The notes below the pieces were generated by a model. The model was not told where the DNA came from and ran no database searches. It saw nothing but the letters and a program-made list of their open reading frames with translations. This document shows, piece after piece, positions 18,049-26,427 of a DNA stretch of 64,000 nucleotides. Source of the stretch: CAVONV01 sp963697355 (GTDB taxonomy: Bacteria; Acidobacteriota; Vicinamibacteria; Marinacidobacterales; DATDRI01); the NCBI GenBank assembly GCA_963697355.1, contig CAVONV010000004.1:1-64000 (forward strand), written 5' to 3'. Position numbers and translations under genes: made by a program. Position 1 is the first letter of the stretch, and every line of letters begins with the position of its first letter.

Positions 18049-19449
18049 ATGAAGAAAAGTCTGATGTATATGTTTCTCGCCATGATGGTACTCGCCTTCA
18101 CCCTGACCGGATGCGGAAGGAGCGAGACGACCACGGTAAGCGGCGAGCTGACCGACGAGGAGGTCGAAAACATCGTTCGGCGCTCTTACCAATACGTTGC
18201 GATGTACAACGTGAACAACAAGTTCGCTCAGAAACAGGGTAGATGGAACACGGTGGACGCGGACACCGAGCTCAAGGACCACACCATGCGGGACATTGCG
18301 CGACCCAACAACGACACGCTCTACATCACGTGCATGCTCGACCTGCGCAAGGACCCGGTGATCCTCGACATTCCGGTGTTCGGCTCTGACTACACCTCGC
18401 TGATGATCACGGCCTATGACCACTACGTCAACGTCCCCATGACGACACGCACCGGTGATTTCAACCGTGCGGAGAGAATGCTCATCTACTCGGCTCGCAC
18501 CGAAGGCTACGAGGGCGAGCCGGTGGACGGCATCGATCGCCTCTTCGAGGCTAGCGGTGACTTCGTTTCGGCGGTCTTCCGGGTCATGCCGCACGCCAGC
18601 GAACCGGAGCGGTTCGACGCGATAGTCGAGCGGATGCAGAGCGTGAGCTTGATGACCCTCTCGGAGTACCGTGGCGGTGAGGTTAAGCCGACCGATGACA
18701 TCCAGTTTCCTCCGGTGGGTGACACCGATTTCGATGTCTTCGGAGACAACCTGCTCGAGGTGATGCAGTTCGTCCTCAATCACACGACCTTCGACCCCCG
18801 CGATGAGATCGATCAGGGGGTGCTTGCCGTCTACCGGCCGCTGGGCATCGAGCCCGGCAAGGTCTACGACACGAACCAAGTCGCCACGATCGACGGCGCG
18901 AGGTTTCGGCAGGTTGCGGAACGTCTCGCGACTGAGGTGCTGGCCAGGGCCGCCGACCCTGATTTCATGGGGGAGAATGTCCTCCGGATGTTCCAACCGA
19001 AGGGCCAGATGACCTTGGATGTGCTACTGAATCAGTCTATTATCGGCCCCATCGGCCTCCCCGCGGCTGAAGCCGTCTATCCGGCGATCGCCACGACCGA
19101 CGGCGCGCCCTTGAACGCCATGAACGACTACGTCATCCGCATGGCGGATGACGAGATGCCTCCTGCGAAGGCCTTTTGGTCGGTCACGCTCTACGACCTC
19201 GAGAACGGCTTTTTCATCCCCAACGACCGCAAGAAGTACAGCGTCGGCGAGAACGGCGGCATGAAGCTGGACGCCGACGGCGGCATTGCTATCTACATCT
19301 CCGCCGAGCAGCCGCAAGGTGTGCCGGATGAGAACTGGCTCCCCATCGAGCGCAAGGACGAGGACCTCAGTGTCATCATGCGCCTCTACGCGCCGGATCT
19401 GGAGCGCTTCGATTCCTGGGCCGCACCGCAGGCGGAGAAGATCCCGTAA
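18049..19449 (+). CDS. DUF1254/DUF1214 lipoprotein
   Basis: 466 residues from ATG 18049, with GAGGAGG at good spacing. The signal peptide has a lipobox FTLTGC (Cys about residue 20). DUF1254 motifs: EVENIVRRSYQYVAMYNVNN and RPNNDTLYITCMLDLRKDPV, with YTSLMITAYDHYVNVPMTTR. DUF1214 motifs: PPAKAFWSVTLYDLENGFFI and VIMRLYAPDLERF at the end. Function is unestablished; the N-D-T-Y and FWS-TLYD motifs are hallmarks only. It is flanked on both sides by transporter copies, suggesting the lipoprotein and transporter work as a unit in the outer envelope. Confidence 0.85.
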   Translation: MKKSLMYMFLAMMVLAFTLTGCGRSETTTVSGELTDEEVENIVRRSYQYVAMYNVNNKFAQKQGRWNTVDADTELKDHTMRDIARPNNDTLYITCMLDLRKDPVILDIPVFGSDYTSLMITAYDHYVNVPMTTRTGDFNRAERMLIYSARTEGYEGEPVDGIDRLFEASGDFVSAVFRVMPHASEPERFDAIVERMQSVSLMTLSEYRGGEVKPTDDIQFPPVGDTDFDVFGDNLLEVMQFVLNHTTFDPRDEIDQGVLAVYRPLGIEPGKVYDTNQVATIDGARFRQVAERLATEVLARAADPDFMGENVLRMFQPKGQMTLDVLLNQSIIGPIGLPAAEAVYPAIATTDGAPLNAMNDYVIRMADDEMPPAKAFWSVTLYDLENGFFIPNDRKKYSVGENGGMKLDADGGIAIYISAEQPQGVPDENWLPIERKDEDLSVIMRLYAPDLERFDSWAAPQAEKIP

Positions 19450-19492
19450 CGGTGGACTCCGATTTTGGAGTTGGCCAAAGACAGGATACAAG

Positions 19493-20416
19493 ATGATGCA
19501 CGCCATCGGACGAACGACCCGAGCGCTCCTGTACGGAACAGTGCTGTTCCTCGTGGCAACCGCGGCTGGAGCGCAGGAACTGTCGCCGCGTGCCTACTGG
19601 CCTACCCCCAAAGGGACCAGGGTGGCCGTATTTGGATATTCGTACTCCTTCGGCGACGTCGTCACCGATCCCGCGTTGCCGATCTTCGGAGCGGATTCGA
19701 AAATCAACGTAGGCTTCTTTGGCTACCTGCAAACGATCAGCTTGTGGGGCCGTTCTGCGAACGTTCTCGTCGAGCTACCCTACATTTGGGGAACGTCGAA
19801 GGGTATCGTGGAGGGGGAGCCTAGGAGGCGCGATGTGTCCGGCATAGGCGACATCGGGGTCACCCTAGCGGTCAATCTGCTCGGTGCGCCCTCCATGACC
19901 CCCGCGGAGTTTCTGGAGCTTCGCAAAAGCCCGCGTTCGATCCTCGGGGCGAGTGTCAAGGTCGTAGGCCCCACCGGAGAATATGAGAAAGACAGGCTCA
20001 TCAATGTCGGGGCCAACCGCTGGGCCGTCAAGGCGGAGCTGGGATATGTGATTCCCATCTGAGCCAAGTGGTTGCTGGAGCTCGAGCTGGGTACCTGGCT
20101 CTTCAGTGACAACGACAGTTTTTTGGGGGTGACGAGGGAGCAACGTCCCGTCGGCGCGGCCGAGATCCACCTCGTGAGGCGATTCAAGCCCGGATTCTGG
20201 GCGTCGCTGGATGCCAACTACTTCTGGGGTGGCCGCTCCATCATCGGCGGTCAAGTGCGCCAAGACCTTCAGCGCAACTCGAGACTCGGTGGGACCATCG
20301 TGGTGCCGTTCCGCGGTCGTCACGCCATCAAGGTCGGCTACAGTACCGGCGTCATCACCTGGTCGGGTGGAGATTACGAGACGTTCTTGCTGAGCTACCA
20401 GGTGGTCTTCAGGTAA
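19493..20416 (+). pseudogene. MetA-type outer-membrane transporter, single in-frame TGA
   Basis: About 307 codons if the stop at 20060-20062 is ignored. The signal peptide (LLYGTVLFLVATAAGA) ends at QELSPRAYWPTPKGTRVAVF, the typical mature N-terminus. Barrel-like segments follow (VGFFGYLQTISLWGRSANVL, VELPYIWGTSKG, ASVKVVGPTGEYEKDRLINV, WAVKAELGYVIPI). After TGA the same frame continues AKWLLELELGTWLFSDNDSF through GFWASLDANYFWGG to LLSYQVVFR, exactly as the family does. So the coding frame is complete but for one codon, probably an Arg (CGA) changed to TGA or a sequence error. A truncated sibling lies at 17790-18026. Confidence 0.8.
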
Positions 20417-20417
20417 G

Positions 20418-20487
20418 TCTCCCGACGAGATCGAGAATATCTTGCGCTGTTCGTACTCATACGTTGCCATGCATAACGTAAAATTCA
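20418..20487 (+). pseudogene. short remnant of a DUF1254 lipoprotein gene
   Basis: About 21 codons read SPDEIENILRCSYSYVAMHN then VKF, corresponding to DEEVENIVRRSYQYVAMYN of the intact DUF1254 protein (residues about 31-51). It begins immediately after the transporter stop, so a second transporter/DUF1254 unit once followed in the same order. The rest of the gene is gone. Confidence 0.75.
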
Positions 20488-20598
20488 GTAGCCGGAGACT
20501 CCGATTCCGGGGGTGGCCGGTACCAGGTGATCGAATGCAACAGGAGCCGGCATGAGATCAATGCCTTGCGTCAGAAGTCTGGACCGTTGGAGGACCTA

Positions 20599-22117
20599 AT
20601 GGGTGAACAGATCGGTTTCGGAGAAGCCCTTTCCGCTTCCATCTTTGTCGGAATGCGGTTGCTGTTCGGGATCGTCATCTTCGCGGCATTTGGCTTGGTC
20701 ATCTACCAGGCTATCGTCTTCTTCGTCGGTGTGAAGGCCCGCGATCTGGGAAAGCGTAGATACCGATGGGCCGTGGCGAGCTTGGGTGCGGTCTTGGTAC
20801 TGTTCCTGCTGCGAGAACCCACGTCCCCTTTGCTGACGAGCCTCGGCATGTCCCTCACCCGGATGTTTCACATCCGAGATGAATCCTGGGGGAGCCTGGG
20901 GCTGTTGGGTCTATACAATACGCTGACCGCTACGGCCGTACTCTTGCTTCTCATTCAAATCGTCGGCGCAGCGTACTGGTTTTTCGAGAAGCTACTAGAG
21001 AGCTGGCAGAAAAGGCTTGCCCTGAGCACTCCGGAAGGCCAGTCCTGGTTGGTTGCTCATATCGCTAAAGCGGTGCGCGTGTTGAACCGGGGCGTGCGGT
21101 CGGCCGCAATCGTTACCCTCCTGCTCGTCTTCTATCCGCTGACCCTGCGTTTCTTCCCCGCAACAGGGGTCTTCGTCGATGCGGTGGGTGCACAGCTCGC
21201 ACCTTCCGCTAGAGAAATCAGCCAGGCGATCCTCGGCTACCTACCGAATCTTGTGTACCTTCTCATCATCCTTCCTTCTTGGATGGGCGTTCCTGAAGTT
21301 CATCAAGTACATCGCCGTTGCCTTGGAGACCGGGTCTCTCGTCATCGGTGGATTCGAGCCGGAGTGGGCCTTACCGACTTACAAGTTGGTCCGGTTCCTT
21401 TTTCTCATCTTCCTCTTGATGGTCAGCTACCCCTACTTGCCGGGCGCCACCTCCCGATTCTTTCAAGGCTTTTCGGTCTTCATCGGCGCTTTGGTGACGT
21501 TCGGTTCTTCGGGCGCCATCGGTAACATCATTTCCGGAATCGTCCTCACGTATACGCGGGCATTCCATATCGGAGATATGGTCCGAATCGGGGACACCAC
21601 CGGGACGGTTCTCGAAAAGACGTTGTTGGTCACCAAGGTACGGACGAACCGCAACGAGGAGATGACGATTCCGAACGGCGCCGTTCTATCGAACGCCGTG
21701 CAAAACTACACCGCTCGGGCTTCCGCCGGCGGACTGGCCCTGACGGTAACGGCGGGAATCGGCTACGACGTGGACTGGAGACGTATCCACGAGCTCATGA
21801 CCGAAGCGGCCCGTCGTACCGAGCACATTCTGACCGACCCTGCTCCTTTGGTGCTGCAAGCGAGTTTGGGTGATTTCGCGGTCGAATACGAGCTGCGGGC
21901 TTGGACCGACCGAGCGGATATCATGCACGTCACCAGCTCGAGCCTTCGCCGAAACGTCTTGGATGCGTTCAACACCGCGGGCATCGAGATCATGACACCT
22001 AACGTCCTCGCCCACCGAGATGCGAGCGCATTGGCGGTTCCCGAAGAACGCTTTCCTCATCGGGAGTCCCCCCGCGGCATCGTCGTCGACGTCAATCGCT
22101 CATCGCCCACCCGTTGA
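20599..22117 (+). pseudogene. MscS family mechanosensitive ion channel, one frameshift
   Basis: ATG 20599 has GGAGG five bases upstream. The first frame encodes several membrane helices (MRLLFGIVIFAAFGLVIYQA, IVTLLLVFYPLTLRFFP) up to YLPNLVYLLIIL near 21280. The frame then shifts by one extra base in a CTTCCTTCTT run and continues LLGWAFLKFIKYIAVALETG, the pore helix FGSSGAIGNIISGIVL and the MscS beta domain (HIGDMVRIGDTTGTVLEKTL, EMTIPNGAVLSNAVQNYTAR). It would be an inner-membrane tension-gated channel of about 505 residues. Apart from the extra base everything looks intact. Confidence 0.8.
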
Positions 22118-22255
22118 TTCGCTACGAAACCGAGGACCAGACGTGGACTCCGCCGATATTTCGGTAGGGCGACAAGCGCCGTTCGAGGTTGCGCCGTTTT
22201 CGTGCGGTCCGATTGAGAACCGTCCAACTTTCTTGTGCGCGTGACTGAACGCCCG

Positions 22256-22549
22256 TCACCAAACATACTTACCGACTTCGACTTGCGTTTTTTCGATGCA
22301 ACTGAGGGTATAGGGTGTTTCGATCCGTTCGCTTTCGGCGATATCGGCAGCGAGTCTTTCACGCAGTTCTTGAATGAACGAAACGGTCTCGGTTCCGCTC
22401 AGAAATAGAGTGGCCTCTTTGCTGGTGAGCATACTTCTCGGCGTCAGGTTGGCCGACCCGACGGCGGCAATCACTCCATCCACCAACATGACCTTGGCGT
22501 GCGTCATTCGGGGGTAGAGAAAAACGCGCAAAGAGTTATCCGAGCCCAT
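22256..22549 (-). pseudogene. C-terminal fragment of a phospholipase D-like / cardiolipin synthase protein
   Basis: The surviving 97 codons hold the second HKD motif of the PLD superfamily (MTHAKVMLVDGVIAAVGSAN, followed by LTPRSM) and a normal C-terminal end. The first HKD domain and all upstream sequence are missing; the codons upstream of 22549 do not continue the family. One HKD copy is not enough for the usual two-motif active site. The sequence between 22118 and 22255 shows nothing else. Confidence 0.75.
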
Positions 22550-22697
22550 CGCGCTGGTGCCGGATCCAGACCATGTAGTTGTGCCACCAACTAATCATCG
22601 TGCCAAGGTGAGGTCCGCGGTACGTGGCAGGCGGGGCAAGCGGTGCCCCTGTCACACTCCCCTTCCGTACTCCGACAAAACCCTTTGAATACGGCTT
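22550..22697. other. gap between the PLD fragment and the ribbon-helix-helix gene
   Basis: No coding signal seen; the missing PLD half is not here. Confidence 0.4.
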
Positions 22698-22991
22698 CTA
22701 ACCGAGGTGTTTTCTAACTTCGCGCTCGACCGCCGAACGCACGGCTTCGAGCGCGATTCGGTGCATGCTCTTCCCTGCCCTCTCCGCAGCCCATTGGAGT
22801 TTGGCGTAGACCGGTGCCGGCAGACGGAGCTGGAAAGGCCTATTGGCGTTCTCAGGGAGCCCTTCCCACGGCAACGTTTCCGTTAGCGGCTTTGGGGGCG
22901 TAGGTGGTTCCCGTGGGTATGGGACGACTCCCAGGGCACGACTGGGCGGGAACGAGCGAAAAGCCAAAAATATGCTAGTATGTCCAGTCAT
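22698..22991 (-). CDS. ribbon-helix-helix/HicB-like small DNA-binding protein
   Basis: 97 residues from ATG 22991; the start is uncertain because no clear ribosome-binding site is seen, and this start lies inside the AbiE palindrome. The C-terminal about 45 residues are the recognisable part: NRPFQLRLPAPVYAKLQWAA, ERAGKSMHRIALEAVRSAVE, the pattern of ribbon-helix-helix repressors of the HicB/TraY kind (beta strand, then two helices). The Pro-rich N-terminus is unlike known domains. It is divergent from the AbiE operon and could share its operator. No toxin partner is visible. Confidence 0.55.
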   Translation of the reverse strand: MTGHTSIFLAFRSFPPSRALGVVPYPREPPTPPKPLTETLPWEGLPENANRPFQLRLPAPVYAKLQWAAERAGKSMHRIALEAVRSAVEREVRKHLG

Positions 22992-23005
22992 TGTGGACAT
23001 ACTAG
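22975..23005. promoter_or_regulatory. perfect palindromic operator of the AbiE operon
   Basis: Arms CTAGTATGTCCA (22975-22986) and TGGACATACTAG (22994-23005) are exact reverse complements over 12 bases with a seven-base spacer. It lies 24 bases before the AbiEi start. AbiEi antitoxins are known to bind inverted repeats in their own promoter cooperatively, so this is the obvious candidate site. Confidence 0.8.
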
Positions 23006-23028
23006 TCGAATTTTGACAAAATAGGTCC

Positions 23029-23682
23029 ATGGCCGCTATAGATGACATTCGTCGAACCGTCAATACGGACGTGTTTGATTATCAACAACTTATGGATTGT
23101 CTCCAGGGCTACGCCAAGCCACGGGACAAGATTCGCGCCATGCTGAAGGCCGGCGAGATCATCAGGGCAAAGAAGGGGATATACGTTTTCGGAGAGGACT
23201 ACCGACGTGGCCCGTGGTCTCGCGAGATTCTAGCGAACTTGATCTATGGTCCTTCGTATATCAGCCTCGACTACGCCCTCAGTTACTACGGATTCATTCC
23301 AGAAAGAGTCTTGGTGGTGACCTCCATGACTTTGTCTCGATCGCGCCGATTCGAGACGCCCGTGGGGTTGTTTACGTACCGAAACCTGTCTCGTCGCAAG
23401 TACTCCATCGGCATCGATCAGCATGCACTGGAAGCCGAGCAACATTTCCTGATAGCAACGCCAGCTAAGGCCCTGGCTGACAAGATCTGGACGGACCACC
23501 GGTTCACGCCACGAAGAACAGCGGACTTCCACGCGTACTTGCACGACGATCTACGTATCAGCTCCGATGCTTTGAACGGCATCGATCGGACGTTGCTCGA
23601 CCGCATCGCACAGCAGTATGGGTCAAGGAAGATTCGCCTTCTATGTGAATATCTTTATCAGGCGGAGGGTACAAGTCAATGA
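23029..23682 (+). CDS. abiEi: AbiEi-type antitoxin / transcriptional regulator (type IV toxin-antitoxin)
   Basis: 217 residues. The N-terminal winged helix (about 1-55: FDYQQLMDCLQGYAKPRDKI, GEIIRAKKGIYVFGEDYRRG) and the following antitoxin domain (YISLDYALSYYGFIPERVLV, FLIATPAKALADKIW) match AbiEi. The antitoxin domain counteracts the toxin without binding it directly in type IV systems, while the winged helix autorepresses the operon. AGG upstream of ATG 23029 is weak. The stop overlaps the toxin start by four bases (ATGA). A perfect palindrome precedes it. Confidence 0.85.
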   Translation: MAAIDDIRRTVNTDVFDYQQLMDCLQGYAKPRDKIRAMLKAGEIIRAKKGIYVFGEDYRRGPWSREILANLIYGPSYISLDYALSYYGFIPERVLVVTSMTLSRSRRFETPVGLFTYRNLSRRKYSIGIDQHALEAEQHFLIATPAKALADKIWTDHRFTPRRTADFHAYLHDDLRISSDALNGIDRTLLDRIAQQYGSRKIRLLCEYLYQAEGTSQ

Positions 23683-24545
23683 ATCCTGCGATTGGGCGTA
23701 TGCTCGGACGTTACTCCCGCGACACCCTTGAAGAAAACCTTGCCGCGCTTCGGGAGATCCTCCAGCAACTGGCGCTACTGGGACTGTGGCGCAGCAAGTT
23801 CTTTGAGCGGGCCGCATTTTACGGAGGTAGCGCGCTACGTATTCTTTACGGGCTCGAGCGGTATTCCGAAGACCTGGATTTTTCGTTGCTCGCGCCGGGG
23901 CGGGATTTTACTCTTGGCACATATGGTTCCTCGTTGGAGCGGGAGTTGGCTGGCTTCGGCTTCGAGGTATCGTTCGAGCCGATAGACAAAAGCCAGGAGA
24001 GCCCCATCGAATCCGCTTTCATCAAAACGAACACACTGAAACAGATGGTTCTCATCGAAGCGGACCGCAGATTGCTCCGTGGCTTTCATTCCGAGCAGAA
24101 GCTCAAGATCCGCCTCGAGGTGGACGTGGATCCGCCGGGTGGTTTCGAGACGGAAACCAAACCCATCCTGCAACCCGTCCCGTTTGCGGTACGAGCATAC
24201 AGCCTCCCCGACCTTTTTGCGGGAAAGATGCACGCGCTCCTTTGTCGGCGATGGCGCAATCGGGTCAAGGGTCGGGACTGGTATGACTTCGTCTGGTATG
24301 TGGCCAACTATCCGCGGTTGCATCTAAGCCACTTGGAGCAGAGGATGCGCCAATCCGGCGACTATACCTCGAAAGATCCGCTTGGCCCTGATACTTTCCG
24401 AGAAATGCTCGGGCAAGCGGTGGAGAATCTGGACATCGAGCGCGCTCGCGAAGAGGTTTTGCCGTTCGTTTTGGACCGACGGTCCATTGAAATCTGGTCT
24501 GCGGATTTCCTCAGCTCCCTCGTCGAAAAAGTCGAGTTCACGTGA
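23679..24545 (+). CDS. abiEii: AbiEii nucleotidyltransferase toxin
   Basis: 288 residues of the DNA polymerase beta-like nucleotidyltransferase fold. The signature AAFYGGSALRILYG (about residues 46-59) and YSEDLDFSLLAPG (about 62-75) provide the GGS and D-x-D residues. A further acidic residue is in LKIRLEVDVDPPGG, and SLPDLFAGKMHALLCRRWRN with RVKGRDWYDFVWY is the conserved motif IV region. AbiEii/MenT-type toxins modify tRNA or transfer nucleotides, halting growth. Intact frame, coupled to abiEi by ATGA overlap. The pair gives abortive-infection type phage defence in characterised cases. Confidence 0.85.
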   Translation: MNPAIGRMLGRYSRDTLEENLAALREILQQLALLGLWRSKFFERAAFYGGSALRILYGLERYSEDLDFSLLAPGRDFTLGTYGSSLERELAGFGFEVSFEPIDKSQESPIESAFIKTNTLKQMVLIEADRRLLRGFHSEQKLKIRLEVDVDPPGGFETETKPILQPVPFAVRAYSLPDLFAGKMHALLCRRWRNRVKGRDWYDFVWYVANYPRLHLSHLEQRMRQSGDYTSKDPLGPDTFREMLGQAVENLDIERAREEVLPFVLDRRSIEIWSADFLSSLVEKVEFT

Positions 24546-24621
24546 CGAGACGTTACTGGACAGGATTCACTGGCTCAAGGGTGAACGGCATTCGCCGCGT
24601 CTCTGCCCCCTCCGCAGCTGT

Positions 24622-25009
24622 CTATTTCGGCTTACGTGAACGACGCTTCTTCTTGTCCATAGCTCTCACGGTCTCAAACAGCTGCTTGATTTGCTCGCGC
24701 GCTTCCTCGGACATGCCCTGGAAACGCCGGAATAGGACGGCGATTCTCCGGGTCCGCCGCCTCGAGGTGTCGCCCCGTAGCCGTTTTCACGCGACCGAGG
24801 AGGTAGTCGGCACTCACGCCCAGGGCGTCCGCGAGCCGGCGCAGAGACTCCGCGTTCGGGAACCGGTGGCCGGTCTCGAAATGACTCACGCTCACGGTGG
24901 GCACGCCGGCCTTCCTCGCAAGCCCTTCCTGCGTGAGGCCCCGCTTGAGACGCCACTCGCGAAGGCGCTCGCGGAACCTCTTTCGGCTCTGCTCGGTGTT
25001 AAGGACCAA
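24622..25009 (-). pseudogene. XRE family transcriptional regulator, frameshifted near the end
   Basis: The helix-turn-helix is intact (LREWRLKRGLTQEGLARKAG, VPTVSVSHFETGHRFPNAES, LRRLADALGVSADYLLGR). After RHLEAADPENR, near 24745, the family-like tail lies in another frame: LFRRFQGMSEEAREQIKQLF, ETVRAMDKKKRRSRKPK, stop at 24624-24622. As written the protein would have a wrong C-terminus. The start is TTG at 25009, or a later codon. XRE proteins of this type often sit beside an ImmA-like peptidase, but none is recognisable here. Confidence 0.7.
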
Positions 25010-25608
25010 GTTTCCCCTGGAATGGATTCGGCACGACTTATTACCCTGCTCCCGACGTGCTGGTGTCTACTATCTAGCCGACGCTATATATTCTATGTGC
25101 GGAAGGTATTGTTCTCCAAAAGTGAGCTCGGAGTTGCGAGGGTTCCTCCGGAAATCATCAAGTCCGTTCGCAGGTTATGCCGAGCGGGCTTTCTCCGCCT
25201 CGTCGCGACCCATTCGGCCTCTTCCTGCGCCGACACTTTCCCCCGTTCACGAACCGTGGCGTGGAAGCGTCCCTCAGGCTTTCATCGAAAGTCAGCGGCA
25301 AACCTGCCGTCTTCTCGAGGCGATCCACTCCACCGACGGCGGGACAACGCTCCAATGTTATCTCGAAATCCGTGTTGCACGCACTCCCAAGGTCATCTCG
25401 CAGCACCGCATCAACTTCCACCAAAAGGACGGAAACCCACGGGGAAGATTGTCCCGTTTCGCTGGTGAACTCGGTGGGTTCTCGAATTCGGATGTCAACC
25501 GAGCGGTCACCTCGGCTGTCACCCTGCTGTTCATTCAACAACTACCGACGTCTCAAGGCATTGCGTGCTGTCGAGCCGACCCAAAATCGCAATTCCAAAG
25601 GCGGGAGC

Positions 25609-25674
25609 AGGACGGTAGCAACCCCACTTCCGCGCGTCGCGCGGCCCCAACGGGACGGGGGTCGCTACCGTCCT
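25609..25674. repeat. long hairpin with 17-bp arms
   Basis: AGGACGGTAGCAACCCC (25609-25625) pairs with GGGGTCGCTACCGTCCT (25658-25674) with one mismatch. The loop contains its own small palindrome, CGCGCG-T-CGCGCG (about 25632-25644). It resembles REP-type or IS-end hairpins; no second copy was noticed in this window. Confidence 0.7.
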
Positions 25675-26156
25675 GGCCTTCATTCTTCTTTCGTCTTGAT
25701 CCGCTCTGTAACAACAGGAAGGGAGCTGAAACGACGTCGATAAGCGACGCAAATTCGATGCTCAAGAAAGCGCTCTTTCACAGCGAGACTCCACGGGAGA
25801 ACTTTTATTACACGGCCGAAATACACTTCTCTTGATCGGCGTTCACGTCCCCAAATCCACTTATAGCACCCAGCGATCACTAAGAAGATCTCTCTGCCAG
25901 ACACGAAGAAGAACAAGTATCTGCGCGCTGCTACGCACAGTTTCGCGCCCAGAGATCCTCCTGCTAAATCATCCCTGACACCTTCTGCGTCCGCGGCCCT
26001 TTTGCGGGATTCGACATGAGCGGCAGACAGGAGTCAATGTCTGGCAAATGCATTGACCCCGGCGAGTCCGGTCCAGTTCCACTGTCTTGGCTACCCTTCG
26101 GACTCTCTTTCCGATTCCAGAGAAAAAAAGGGGATAATTTTCTTGTGACAAATGTA

Positions 26157-26168
26157 TAGCATATGCTA
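26157..26168. promoter_or_regulatory. 12-bp palindrome upstream of the excisionase-like gene
   Basis: TAGCATATGCTA reads the same on both strands and lies in an AT-rich stretch 55 bases before ATG 26224. It may be an operator; TTGTGA at 26143-26148 could be part of a weak promoter. Confidence 0.4.
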
Positions 26169-26223
26169 AAGTATCGATCGGCGAATTCGCATAGTCACAT
26201 ATACGACTCGGAAGGCTCAGTCG

Positions 26224-26427
26224 ATGCAAGAGATCCCGTTCTTTCTGACAGCGGATGACACGGCTGAGCTCCTTCGTACATCTCGTAAAGCAGTCTACTC
26301 TATGGCCCATCGGGGCGAGCTTCCGGGCGTCATACGCATTGGGAGACGCTTGCTCATCCGGCGGGATGATCTGCTACGATTCATTGACGAAAGTCGTGCG
26401 CCATCGTCGAAGGAGAAAAGGCGATGA
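26224..26427 (+). CDS. excisionase-like helix-turn-helix protein (HTH_17/AlpA type)
   Basis: 67 residues, a complete winged-helix unit: FFLTADDTAELLRTSRKAVY, SMAHRGELPGVIRIGRRLLI, RRDDLLRFIDESRA. Such small proteins bend DNA for excision or regulate the integrase. Its last codon overlaps the first codons of the integrase by four bases (ATGA), so the two are co-translated. AT-rich upstream sequence contrasts with neighbouring genes and fits a mobile origin. Confidence 0.8.
   Translation: MQEIPFFLTADDTAELLRTSRKAVYSMAHRGELPGVIRIGRRLLIRRDDLLRFIDESRAPSSKEKRR

Larger units (their letters stand above)
25010..26223. other. 1.2 kb without recognisable genes, holds a long hairpin
   Basis: Several open readings cross this stretch on both strands, but none has family-like sequence or a good start, and they overlap each other heavily. 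It lies between the decayed regulator and the excisionase-like gene, so it is probably mobile-element debris. A 66-base hairpin (25609-25674) and a 12-base palindrome (26157-26168) are noted separately. Confidence 0.45.

Noticed and set aside
18016..18996. Long minus-strand open reading within the DUF1254 gene
   Set aside because: His/Arg/Val-rich shadow of a well-supported gene, no family similarity.
19465..19824. Alternative plus-strand frame over the transporter
   Set aside because: Shadow of the frame with signal peptide and barrel motifs.
25158..25541. Minus-strand reading in the dark region
   Set aside because: No start signal or family similarity; overlaps other open readings in both directions.
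24897..25835. Long plus-strand reading with MCGRY near 25095, reminiscent of SRAP/YedK proteins
   Set aside because: Only the five residues MCGRY match; no further SRAP motifs follow.
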